A DNA stretch of 64,000 bases from AP-15 sp963701815 (GTDB taxonomy: Bacteria > Pseudomonadota > Alphaproteobacteria > ATCC43930 > CGMCC-115725), in NCBI GenBank assembly GCA_963701815.1, contig CAVPBN010000028.1:1-64000 (forward strand), written 5' to 3'. Positions 8,440 through 17,033 of the stretch are shown piece after piece; position 1 is the first letter of the stretch, and each line of letters starts with the position of its first letter. The notes below the pieces were generated by a model. The model was not told the DNA's origin and ran no database searches. It saw only the letters and a list, made by a program, of their open reading frames with translations. Both the position numbers and the translations under genes were made by a program.

Positions 8440-9849
8440 ATGAACGAACCGATGGATTTCGACCTGGTGGCGATCGGCGGCGGCTTCGCCGGGCTGTGCG
8501 CGGCGGTGCGCGGCGCCGAATTGGGGCTGCGCACGGCCGTGCTCGAAGCCGGCGCCGACGAGGAGTATCTGTGCAGCTCGCGCTGGGCCGGCGGGATTTT
8601 TCACGTCTCCTACCACGATGTGAAGCTGGGCCCGGACGACCTCCTCGCCGCAATCAACCACCAGACCGGCGGCGAGACGGATCAGGAATTGGCGGCGGCG
8701 ATCGCCGCCGACGCCGGCCGCACGGTCGACTGGCTGGCGAGCCGGGGCGCCGCCTTCACCCAGGCCAGCCCGATCGGCTGGCACCGCTTCACGTTGGCGC
8801 CGCCGCGCCTGCCGGTGGCCGGGCAGGATTGGCGGGGGCGCGGCCCGGACCGGCTGCTCGGCGAATTGGGCCGACGGCTCCACGAGCGACAGGGCCGGCT
8901 CCTCTTTGGCGCCAGAGCGGCATCGCTGCGCCTGGAGCGCGGCCGGGTCGTCGGCGTCACGGCACACAGGGAGGGCGCGGAGCTGAATATCGGGGCCGCT
9001 GCGGTCGTCATCGCCGATGGCGGGTTTCCCGGCAATGCCGAACTGTTCCGCAAGTATATCGGGCCGCGCCCCGACCGGGTGCTGATGCGCCATGCCGGCA
9101 CCGCGATCGGCGACGGGCTGACGATGGCCGCCGAAGCGGGCGCGGCGCTGGTCGGGCTCGACCGCTTTTACGGCCATCTGCTGAGCCGCGACGCGATGGA
9201 GAACATGGGTTTGTGGCCCTATCCGCAGATCGATGCGGTCGCCACCGCCGCTATCGTGGTGGATCGGCAGGGCTCCCGAATCCTCGACGAGGGGCTGGGC
9301 GGCATCTCGATCGCCAATGACCTCGCCCGGCTCGACGACCCGCTATGCGCCACGGTGATCTGCGATGCGCCGATCTGGGAGACCGCCGGCAAGGCCGCGC
9401 AGATCCCGCCCAATCCGCAACTGCTTGCCGGCGGCGGCACATTGCACCGGGCCGATACGATCGAGGCATTGGCCGAGATGGCGGGGCTGCCATCGGAAAA
9501 CCTGGCCGCGGCCGTCGCCGAGTACAACGACGCGGTTCGCTTCAACCGGCTGATGACCCTATTGCCCGAGCGCTCGATCCGCAGCGGCATGCCGCGGCGG
9601 ATCGAAACCCCGCCCTTCTTTGCGATCCCGATCTGCGCCGGCATCACCAACACGATGGGCGGCATCGCCATCGACGGGCACGGCAGGGTAAAGCGGCCCG
9701 ACGGCTCGGCGATCGCCGGGCTTTACGCCGCCGGCGGCGCCACCGGCGGGCTGGAGGGCGGCGGCGCGCTCGGCTATATCGGCGGCCTGATCAAGGCCTG
9801 CGTCTTTGGCCTGCGCGTTGCCGAACATGCCGCGCGCCGTCTCGGCTGA
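8440..9849 (+). CDS. FAD-dependent dehydrogenase of the fumarate reductase / 3-ketosteroid dehydrogenase type
   Basis: The protein has 469 residues. An N-terminal Rossmann motif (LVAIGGGFAGLCAAV, then VLEAG) binds FAD. The C-terminal segment GGIAIDGHGRV ... GLYAAGGATGG ... GGALGYIGGLI is the flavin-binding finish of the FrdA/KstD superfamily. ATG 8440 has a GGAGGA site close upstream. Family members reduce or desaturate C-C bonds of dicarboxylates, steroids or aromatic acids. The adjacent divergent CoA-transferase hints that the substrate may be an organic acid activated as a CoA ester, but that is inference. Confidence 0.86.
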   Translation: MNEPMDFDLVAIGGGFAGLCAAVRGAELGLRTAVLEAGADEEYLCSSRWAGGIFHVSYHDVKLGPDDLLAAINHQTGGETDQELAAAIAADAGRTVDWLASRGAAFTQASPIGWHRFTLAPPRLPVAGQDWRGRGPDRLLGELGRRLHERQGRLLFGARAASLRLERGRVVGVTAHREGAELNIGAAAVVIADGGFPGNAELFRKYIGPRPDRVLMRHAGTAIGDGLTMAAEAGAALVGLDRFYGHLLSRDAMENMGLWPYPQIDAVATAAIVVDRQGSRILDEGLGGISIANDLARLDDPLCATVICDAPIWETAGKAAQIPPNPQLLAGGGTLHRADTIEALAEMAGLPSENLAAAVAEYNDAVRFNRLMTLLPERSIRSGMPRRIETPPFFAIPICAGITNTMGGIAIDGHGRVKRPDGSAIAGLYAAGGATGGLEGGGALGYIGGLIKACVFGLRVAEHAARRLG

Positions 9850-10075
9850 CGGCGCGAGGGGGCGGGGCTGCGGCCGCGGTCGGACCAGCATTCGCGCCTC
9901 GGGAAGAGTGCGCCTTGCGTTGCCAAATCGACCGATAGTGCTGCAAGCGGCTGGGAGGCGGCACAAAAGGACGTTATCCTGGCCCGGTCGGTCCGGCAGG
10001 TGTGCGTCTGGGTGCAGGGTGGGACGCGGGCCTCGGTGACAGTTGGGCGTCATGCCGGCGGAGGATTGGGGCGGG

Positions 10076-11659
10076 ATGCGTATCCGCTACTGCTACCGCG
10101 GGAACGAGAAGATTTTCGACCAATCGGCCGAGGCTGTTGTTCTGGGTCGGCCGCGGCATGGTCTGCACATAGACATCGATTTGACCCCCGATCTGCGAGT
10201 TTCGCGGCCGCATGCGCGGATTTCGCTGGCGGATGGCGAACACTGGATCGAGGATCTCGGCAGCGCCAACGGAACCGAAGTCGATGGGCGGGCCGTCAAG
10301 GGGATGGGCAAGGTCCGCTTCGAGCCCGGTCAGACGATCCGCATCAGCGACACCACGATCGAGGTCGAGAGCTCCGCACCGTCAGCCGATCTTGGTCGGA
10401 GCTGGGCCTCGGCGGACACGACGCTGATCGATACCCACGACACTCGTCTCGACATCTCGGAAATGCTCGACGCCGCTGCGCCCGTTTTCGAACCGGGACG
10501 GCCGGTCGATCCCAATCGCGCCCAGGCATTGGCGCTGCTTTACGAGTTGCCGCTGCAGTTTGGGGCGCAAGCCGAGCTCGACATTCTGTTCCAGACGATA
10601 ATCGAACGGCTCATCGAGATCATCCCGGCGGCGACCCGCGGCGCGCTGTTGCTCGAGGATCCGACAAGCGGCGAGCTTCTGCTCAAGGCGCATGTGCCGG
10701 CGGGGCAGCCTTCGGTCAGCATGACGCTCGCCTCCCGGACGATGGCGCGGCGCCAGGGGTTCATCTGGCGCGAGGGTCTGGACCCGAGCCGAAGCCAATT
10801 CCTCAACCGGATCAAAGCCGGCATGTATGTGCCGTTGATCTGGAAGGAGCGGGTGCTGGGCGTCGCGTGCGTCGACAACAGCGACGGCGGGACGATCTTC
10901 GCCGCCGATGATTTGCGGCTGATGCTCGCGGTCGGGCACTACGCGGCGATGGCCGCGATGCAGAACCAGCTGCAGGGCGAACTGCATCGCAAATCGGTGC
11001 TGCTCAGCCGGCTTTTGACCAATTTCTCGCCGAAACTCCGCGAGACATTGTTGACGCGAGCCGCCCACGGGCGGCTGCGCCTCGGCGGCGAAAGATCGGA
11101 AGTGGTCATTCTCGGATCGGATATCCGCGGTTTTACCCAATTGACCTCGGGTATGGATACCGACGACGTGATGGACCTGCTCAACGACTATTTCTCGGCA
11201 TTGGTCGACGCCATCTTCGAGCACGACGGCACGGTCGACAAGATCACCGGCGACGCGATCCTCGCCGTCTTCGGCAGTCCCGAGCCCGACCCCTTGCGGC
11301 ACGAAAAAGCCGTCCGCGCCGCCCTGGCGATGCAATCGGTGATGACGCAGGTCAGCGAGACGCGCAGGCGCCGCGGTCAGGTGGTCTGCGCGATCGGCAT
11401 CGGCGTTCATTGCGGCGAGGTACTGCATGGGTTCATCGGCTCTAACGAGCGTATGGAGCTGACCGTCATCGGCGAAGCAGCCAATTGGACATCCCGTTAC
11501 TGTGCCGGCGCCGAAGGCGGCGAGATCCTGATCAGCCCGGCCGTGCATCAACGGCTCTGGCGGCACATCGACACCGAGCTGATCACGATCGAGACCAAGC
11601 ACGAGGGCAATCTCAGCGCCTACCGCCTCAAAGGGATCAAGAGCGCTTTGGGGGCCTGA
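10076..11659 (+). CDS. FHA-GAF-class III adenylate/guanylate cyclase
   Basis: This protein of about 527 residues has three domains. An FHA domain (about 1-100) carries VSRPHARIS and GSANGTEVDG, the phosphothreonine-binding core. A GAF domain follows (about 160-320). The C-terminal class III cyclase domain has metal Asp in LGSDIRGFTQL, DKITGDAILAVFG, and GEAANWTSRY with the transition-state Asn/Arg. It should make cAMP or cGMP. ATG 10076 has GGAGG at 10060-10064; TTG 10043 or ATG 10052 are alternatives. It converges with the kinase/phosphatase operon, leaving 12 bases between stops. The FHA domain makes it a natural reader of phosphorylation by the kinase at 13158-14552. Confidence 0.92.
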   Translation: MRIRYCYRGNEKIFDQSAEAVVLGRPRHGLHIDIDLTPDLRVSRPHARISLADGEHWIEDLGSANGTEVDGRAVKGMGKVRFEPGQTIRISDTTIEVESSAPSADLGRSWASADTTLIDTHDTRLDISEMLDAAAPVFEPGRPVDPNRAQALALLYELPLQFGAQAELDILFQTIIERLIEIIPAATRGALLLEDPTSGELLLKAHVPAGQPSVSMTLASRTMARRQGFIWREGLDPSRSQFLNRIKAGMYVPLIWKERVLGVACVDNSDGGTIFAADDLRLMLAVGHYAAMAAMQNQLQGELHRKSVLLSRLLTNFSPKLRETLLTRAAHGRLRLGGERSEVVILGSDIRGFTQLTSGMDTDDVMDLLNDYFSALVDAIFEHDGTVDKITGDAILAVFGSPEPDPLRHEKAVRAALAMQSVMTQVSETRRRRGQVVCAIGIGVHCGEVLHGFIGSNERMELTVIGEAANWTSRYCAGAEGGEILISPAVHQRLWRHIDTELITIETKHEGNLSAYRLKGIKSALGA

Positions 11660-11671
11660 TGCGCGAAGTCG

Positions 11672-12409
11672 TCACGCTGTATACTCGACGACCACCGCGC
11701 TGACATTGTCTCGCGCCCCCGCCGCGAGAGCTCGTTCGATCAGCAGGTCGGCTGCGGCCGCCACCGGAAATTCGCGCAATATGGCGGCGATATCGGCATC
11801 GGCGACGACCTGTGTCAGGCCGTCCGAGCACAGCAGCAGTATATCGCCGGGTTCGAGGCGGTCCTGCCGCTCTTCCAAAAAAAACTCGGCGGAGGCCCCG
11901 ACGGCATTGGTAATGACGTTCGCCAGCGGGTGGGCCGTGATGGCCTCGGTTTCGATCCCGCCGCTGTCGACGAGCCGCTGGCCGTAATTCTGGTCGCGGC
12001 TCATTTGCCGAAATTCGCCGGCGCGCAGCAAATAAAAGCGGCTGTCGCCGGCCCACAGACAGCGACAATCTCCCCCGAATATCAACAGGACCACTACGGT
12101 GCTGCCTATTACAGCTCGTTCGCCGATCTCGGCGGCCGTCGCGAGCAGGTGACTGTTGATCTCGGCGAGGCAGGTCCTGACGCTCCGGGCCAGGGTCAGC
12201 GCCGACTGCGCCGGCGGCATTTCGCCGAGAGCGGTGACGATGCAGCTGCTCGCATAGTCGCCGCGCTGGTGTCCGCCCATCCCGTCGGCGACCGCCCACA
12301 GCCCGATCTCGGGCCGTTCGAGCACCGCGTCTTCGTTTCGCAGGCGCACCGTACCGACATGAGAGCGCGCGGCCGAACGATAGGGCATTTTGCTTTGAAC
12401 TGCGGTCAC
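11672..12409 (-). CDS. PP2C-family Ser/Thr protein phosphatase
   Basis: This is a 245-residue cytosolic PP2C of the PrpC/Stp1 type. Metal and catalytic motifs are all present: ADGMGGHQRG, GSTVVVLLI, WAGDSRFYLL, LLLCSDGLT and GARDNVSAVVV. The early Arg/Asn region VRLRNEDAVL is the usual phosphate-binding start. It is the last gene of a minus-strand run (c-heme sensor, kinase, peptidoglycan-binding protein, phosphatase) and starts 19 bases after the preceding stop. It should reverse phosphorylation by the neighbouring kinase. Confidence 0.93.
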   Translation of the reverse strand: MTAVQSKMPYRSAARSHVGTVRLRNEDAVLERPEIGLWAVADGMGGHQRGDYASSCIVTALGEMPPAQSALTLARSVRTCLAEINSHLLATAAEIGERAVIGSTVVVLLIFGGDCRCLWAGDSRFYLLRAGEFRQMSRDQNYGQRLVDSGGIETEAITAHPLANVITNAVGASAEFFLEERQDRLEPGDILLLCSDGLTQVVADADIAAILREFPVAAAADLLIERALAAGARDNVSAVVVEYTA

Positions 12410-12428
12410 GGTTCCTCGTTCCGGTGTT

Positions 12429-13127
12429 CTATTTGCTGCCGGAGGCCTGCTCGACCTTTAACCGGCAGGTGAAGTAAGCCAAAACTCGAGCCTGCCGCTG
12501 GACCTCGGTAAGGGCGGACCCGCCGATGTTTTCCGCAAGCTGACGGGCTTCGGTGAGGCGGTCCTTCAGGCTGGCTACCGCGCGTATCGTCGACCCCTCG
12601 AAGCCGTCTTGCAGAAATTTGTCTGGAGTGTACTGGGTCCCGCCAATGCGGAAGTCCGCCGGATCATAGGAACAAGAGGCGAAACGATTGGGCGGGGGCA
12701 ATGGCTGGGGCGTGACCACGGCGACGGCCGGCTTCGGCGTCGCGGGGGCCGGCGCCGCGGGAGCCGGAGCGACCTCCGGCTTCGCATTTCCGAGAATGGC
12801 TCGTGCCGCTTCACTGCGAATTCGGGTCAGCAGCTGCGCCGATACTTTTCCCTCATTCACCAATTCCGCCGCCGGCAGGCCGTATCGCTGCTGAAATCGG
12901 TGGACTGCGTTCGCGGTCAGCGGGCCGACGATCCCATCGATCGAACCGGGGTCCATTCCCAGGCGCAGCAGCATGAACTGGATTTCGCGGACCAGCGAGG
13001 GGGTGGCCTCGACGTCTGCCGCGGAATTCTCCGCTTCGGCCGCAAAACAGCCGGTGGTGCTCGCCGCCGTCACTGCCGAAATTGCCATCCAGCCGATCAG
13101 CCCGGCAACAATAACCTGCCCCTTCAT
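12429..13127 (-). CDS. Exported peptidoglycan-binding-domain protein
   Basis: The protein has 232 residues. A signal peptide covers about residues 1-29 (hydrophobic core VIVAGLIGWMAISAVTAAS, cleavage after CFAA). A PG_binding_1-like three-helix domain follows (about 45-110: VREIQFMLLRLGMDPGSIDG, VGPLTANAVHRFQQRYGLP), then an Ala/Pro linker (about 117-150) and a Cys-containing C-terminal domain of unknown function. It is periplasmic. It lies between the kinase (30 bases upstream) and phosphatase (19 bases downstream), so it may link the envelope state to this signalling system. Confidence 0.85.
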   Translation of the reverse strand: MKGQVIVAGLIGWMAISAVTAASTTGCFAAEAENSAADVEATPSLVREIQFMLLRLGMDPGSIDGIVGPLTANAVHRFQQRYGLPAAELVNEGKVSAQLLTRIRSEAARAILGNAKPEVAPAPAAPAPATPKPAVAVVTPQPLPPPNRFASCSYDPADFRIGGTQYTPDKFLQDGFEGSTIRAVASLKDRLTEARQLAENIGGSALTEVQRQARVLAYFTCRLKVEQASGSK

Positions 13128-13157
13128 CGTCGCACTTCTCCCGCCGGGCTTTGCTGT

Positions 13158-14552
13158 TCAATTTGCGCTGCGCGCTTCGAGGAAAGCCCGGCGATCGCGT
13201 TCGTCCGGAATATGTGCCGCCAGTGCAAGATAAAACTTATCCATGGTCTCGAACTTGTCGAGCTCCCTCTTGATCAGGATCTTCGCGATGGGACCCATAT
13301 AGCGGATCAAACGCAACTCGATGGCACTCAGATTGGCCGCGTCCGGCTGCGCCGGGGCGCTGACCGGCCATTGTTCGGATGCCGGGGGTGACGGCGGCGG
13401 ATGAGCCGGGCGCGACGACCCGAGCGCCGCCGCCGCCCGCTGCCGTCCGGCGGCCAGGAGCGTCGTCCGGTCTCTCGGGTTTTCCACCCGCGTCGCCAAC
13501 AAATCATAAAGCGCAGACAGGTCCGTCGTCTCCCTTAGAGCCCGCTTTACTGCAATCGACGCGACCGGACCGATAAACGTCGCGAGATCGCGCTCGATCC
13601 CGCGGATCAAGTCGGGATCCAACGTCGCCGGCCCCGATGATGTTTGCTCCGCCCGGGTGACCGGCGGTGCGCCGCTTTCCAACTCGAAACCCGGCGAAGC
13701 GGCGGTCGCCAATGCAAGAGACGGGTTTGGGAGCAGCATGGCCGAGGCGACCGCGCGCGAAAACTCGGCGGCGTCGCCGTAACGCGCCATCGGATCAAAA
13801 GCCAGGGACTTGATGATGACGCGCTTCAATGCGTCGGGTACGTGCGGGTTTAGCGCCCGGATATCCTCGGGCCCCCGCTTTTCCATGAACGATATGATTT
13901 CCGTGAGGCTTTTGCCGCGGAACGGCTTCACGCTCGTCAACATTTCAAAAAAAATCACCCCGACGGCGAACAAATCGCTGCGCTTATCGACCGTCGATCC
14001 CGACAATTGTTCGGGCGACATATAGGCCGGCGTGCCCAGCAGATCGCCGACAATGGTGAATTCCGAGGTATCGATACGGGCGATGCCGAAATCGGCAACC
14101 TTAACATTGCCGTCGTTCAGCACCATGATATTGGAAGGTTTGACATCGCGATGAACGATGCCGTTCTCGTGGGCAAATCCAAGCGCGCTTAATATTTGGG
14201 TAATAATGGAGACGCTGGCTCCTGGTTCGAGCGGGCCCGAATTCTTAAGAACCGTATCGAGGCTGCGCCCCTCGACATATTCCATGGCGAAAAAGGGCAC
14301 CCCGTCATCTTCGCCAAAATCGAGGATTGCGATAATATTGGGGTGGAACCGCCGCCCGGCCGCGCGCGCTTCGCGCCGAAAGCGTTGCAGCCACTGCTCG
14401 GAGGTGGCGCCCGAGATCAGCTCGGGCCGCACGATCTTGATCGCAACCGCGCGCTCGATGACCGGGTCGTAGGCACGATAGACTTCGCCCATCGCACCGC
14501 TGCCGAGCAGCGCATCGAGGCGATAGCGGCCGACCGTCCGCGGGCGGTTCAT
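13158..14552 (-). CDS. Hanks-type Ser/Thr protein kinase with duplicated C-terminal module
   Basis: This 464-residue kinase has an N-terminal catalytic domain (about 9-275): glycine loop LGSGAMGEVY, VAIK with Lys39, HRDVKPSN with catalytic Asp136, DFG at 154-156 and the SPEQ segment. There is no transmembrane helix or PASTA domain, so it is soluble. The C-terminal part holds two related modules of about 50 residues, one with TFIGPVASIAVKRAL and one with RYMGPIAKILIKREL, each ending in a PRDR/ERDR segment. It starts 50 bases after the c-heme sensor gene and is followed by envelope and PP2C genes. It probably phosphorylates proteins read by the FHA-cyclase. Confidence 0.94.
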   Translation of the reverse strand: MNRPRTVGRYRLDALLGSGAMGEVYRAYDPVIERAVAIKIVRPELISGATSEQWLQRFRREARAAGRRFHPNIIAILDFGEDDGVPFFAMEYVEGRSLDTVLKNSGPLEPGASVSIITQILSALGFAHENGIVHRDVKPSNIMVLNDGNVKVADFGIARIDTSEFTIVGDLLGTPAYMSPEQLSGSTVDKRSDLFAVGVIFFEMLTSVKPFRGKSLTEIISFMEKRGPEDIRALNPHVPDALKRVIIKSLAFDPMARYGDAAEFSRAVASAMLLPNPSLALATAASPGFELESGAPPVTRAEQTSSGPATLDPDLIRGIERDLATFIGPVASIAVKRALRETTDLSALYDLLATRVENPRDRTTLLAAGRQRAAAALGSSRPAHPPPSPPASEQWPVSAPAQPDAANLSAIELRLIRYMGPIAKILIKRELDKFETMDKFYLALAAHIPDERDRRAFLEARSAN

Positions 14553-14602
14553 ATCGTCGCCACCCCGCTGTTCACCTGATGTTGGCCGTCACGACGAGGC
14601 TC

Positions 14603-15478
14603 TCAGCTCTCCTCCAGCATTTTCATCGCATTTTGCAGGCTTCGCCGCATTCGATTGAACGACGTTGCCAAGGACCCGATTTCGTCGTTGCTGTCGCGGA
14701 CAAATTCCGGCGTGTCGAATTTCCCCATGCTGACGGCGTCGGCCATCTCGGAGATCGCAGCGACGGGCTTGACGACGAGCTTGCGCAACAACAGGTCGAC
14801 GACGACAATTATGACGATAAAGGTGCCTGCCAACGCCGCCATGAACCACAGCAGCGCTTGATAGGCCCGGCTGAGCGGCACCGCCATCGGTATCGAGACG
14901 ACTTGCGCGCCGATGACATCGCCGAGTTTCCAGCCAAATCCGTTCTGCGCGCCGTAGAGCGCGACCATCGTCGCCGGGGCGTTCTCTGCGGTGCTGTGGC
15001 AGGAAAGACATGCCTGGCTCCCGACCTTCAGCGGGCGGGCGAGGGTCAGATACTTTCCTCCCGGGGTCTCGCGAACGATCACGGTCTCGCGCTTCGCGGG
15101 CTCGCTGCGGAAGTCGTTGATAATATCCGCTTCCCAATCCGTTGCTCGATCGTTCAGGTTGGTCGGGTTCAATGTTGGTTCTCGATAGGTATATTCGGGC
15201 AGCTTCTGCCGAACCATTTTAAAATTGCTTTGTGCCGCAAAGGACGGTATCGAGTACGGCAGGAACTGGACCTTCATCTGCTGTTCGAGTAAGGGCTTTA
15301 TGCTCTCCGCGGTATAGGTGCGAACGGCTGACGCGCCTTCGATCATGATGCGCGCATTTTGAATGCTGTCCTCGACGGCGTTTTCGCTGAGAATGGTATA
15401 AGCGCCAACTCCTGCCAAACCGAGCCCGATCACGAACGCGCCGGACATTGCCAAATCGATTTTCCACCGGATCTTCAT
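14603..15478 (-). CDS. Membrane sensor with c-type heme motif (DUF3365/Tll0287-like) and HAMP, no output domain
   Basis: The protein has 291 residues. A transmembrane helix (about 10-30), a periplasmic domain with the single heme-attachment motif CLSCH (Cys157, Cys160, His161), a second helix (about 207-229) and a HAMP-like region (about 230-285) follow in order. The protein ends right after HAMP, so it has no kinase or cyclase of its own. A c-type heme suggests sensing of redox state, O2 or NO, which is inference. It is the first gene of the operon with the Ser/Thr kinase, the most likely partner. A GAAG-type site precedes the ATG. Confidence 0.85.
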   Translation of the reverse strand: MKIRWKIDLAMSGAFVIGLGLAGVGAYTILSENAVEDSIQNARIMIEGASAVRTYTAESIKPLLEQQMKVQFLPYSIPSFAAQSNFKMVRQKLPEYTYREPTLNPTNLNDRATDWEADIINDFRSEPAKRETVIVRETPGGKYLTLARPLKVGSQACLSCHSTAENAPATMVALYGAQNGFGWKLGDVIGAQVVSIPMAVPLSRAYQALLWFMAALAGTFIVIIVVVDLLLRKLVVKPVAAISEMADAVSMGKFDTPEFVRDSNDEIGSLATSFNRMRRSLQNAMKMLEES

Positions 15479-15705
15479 GACTTCGATCTTCTGCTATGAT
15501 CTGTACTCTGCGGGTGATTTTTGTTATGGCGCGAAGATGACGTGAGCGGCAACCGATGCTGCCGGCGATCGCCCGGCATCCTCGACCAATGTTACGCCAG
15601 GCAGCAGCCCTGCGCCATATATCGCTGTCCGGCCGCCGCCGATCTTGGTCGCTCTTCGTCACCTGTGTCGCGGTCGACCGGTTCGTGCTTTCGCTCCGGA
15701 TCGCA

Positions 15706-16936
15706 TCAGCGCCGCGTGCGCAAGATCTGTTCGGCGGCGTCGGCGAAGACCCGGGCGCCGAGGACGATGTCGGCCTCGCTGCTGTCCTCGGCCCAGTGAT
15801 GGCTGATGCCGCCGAGGCTCGGGATGAACATCATCCCGGCCGGCATCCGCTGCGACAATACCGCCGCGTCATGGCCGGCCGCACTCGGCAATCGCAGATG
15901 CTTGCCGGGGGCATGCCGTTCGGCCGCCGTCTCGATCTGGGTTTGAAACCCGGCGTCCATCAGGCTCGGCTCGGTGCGGGCGATCGTCTCGATCTCGACC
16001 CGGCACGGCCCCGCCAGGTCGGCTTGTGCGACCAACTCGCGCAGGCTCTTGTTCGAGCGGCGGCAAACAGACCGGATCGGCATCGCGGAACTGGACCTGC
16101 ATCTCGGCCCGGCCGGGGATCACCGACGGCGCGTTCGGCTCCAGCGACATGCGGCCGATCGTCCACACCGTGCGCGGGCCGGCGATTTCGGGAAACCGAT
16201 CGTGAATCCGCGTCGCCAGCCGCACCATCGCGACGCCGGCATCCCTGCGCCGGATCATTCGGGTGGTGCCGGCGTGGTTCTGCTCGCCGATCAGCGAGAT
16301 CCGGAAGTTGCGGATGCCGACGATCGCCTCGACGACGCCGATGCGCAAGCCGGCATTGTCGAGCGTGTCGCCCTGTTCGATATGCGCTTCGAGGTAGCCG
16401 ACATAGCGGGTGGGATCTACCTGCTCGCGCGGACGATCGGCAAAGCCGGCCCGCAGCAGCGCGGTGCGCAGCGGGGTGCCGTCGTCGCGCCCCGTGGTTT
16501 CGTCGATCTCGGCCTCGCCGAGGGCGCCGATGAACGACCGGCTGCCGAGATAGCTGCCGTAATGGCCCTCCTCGTCGGCCCAGGCGGCGACCTCGATGCC
16601 GAGCCCGGCGCAATCCGGGTCGGCGGCAAAGGCGCGGGCGAGTTCGAGCCCGTAGATCACGCCCAGCGCGCCGTCGAGCCAGCCGCCATAGGGCTGGGTT
16701 TCGAGGTGCGAGCCGACCAGCAGCCGCCGCTGCGCCCGGGCGGCGCGGCCGATGACGTTGCCGATGCCGTCGATGACCGGTTCGAGCCCCGCCTCGCGCA
16801 GCTGCTGGGCCAGCCAATGCCGCAATTCGACGTCTACCGGCGAATAGGTCGGACGATGGACGCCGGTCTTGTACCGGCCGAATTCGGCGAGCCGCCGAAG
16901 GTCGGCGACGACGCGCTGTCCGTTGATCGTCGGCAT
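15706..16936 (-). CDS. M20-family Zn amidohydrolase (hydantoinase/carbamoylase type), frame broken near 16050
   Basis: This is a Zn-dependent N-carbamoylase or allantoate amidohydrolase relative of about 409 residues. The first frame (from 16936) carries VGSHLETQPYGGWLDGALGV, AWADEEGHYG and NHAGTTRM, the metal and substrate motifs. It then leaves frame after QFRDADP, and the remaining part (SLRELVAQADLAGPC to RTRR) lies in the next frame. Removing one base around 16045-16055 restores the whole protein. It is divergent from the MlrC-like gene, with about 100 bases between. The break is probably a sequencing error. Confidence 0.85.
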
Positions 16937-17033
16937 CGGGTCTCTCCAACGTCCGGTCGTGGCAATCGGCGGCCGAGTGCGGCAAGATTAGCGCAAGTTC
17001 GCGACCGACGGAAACCAGCCGCAGGTGCCCGGC

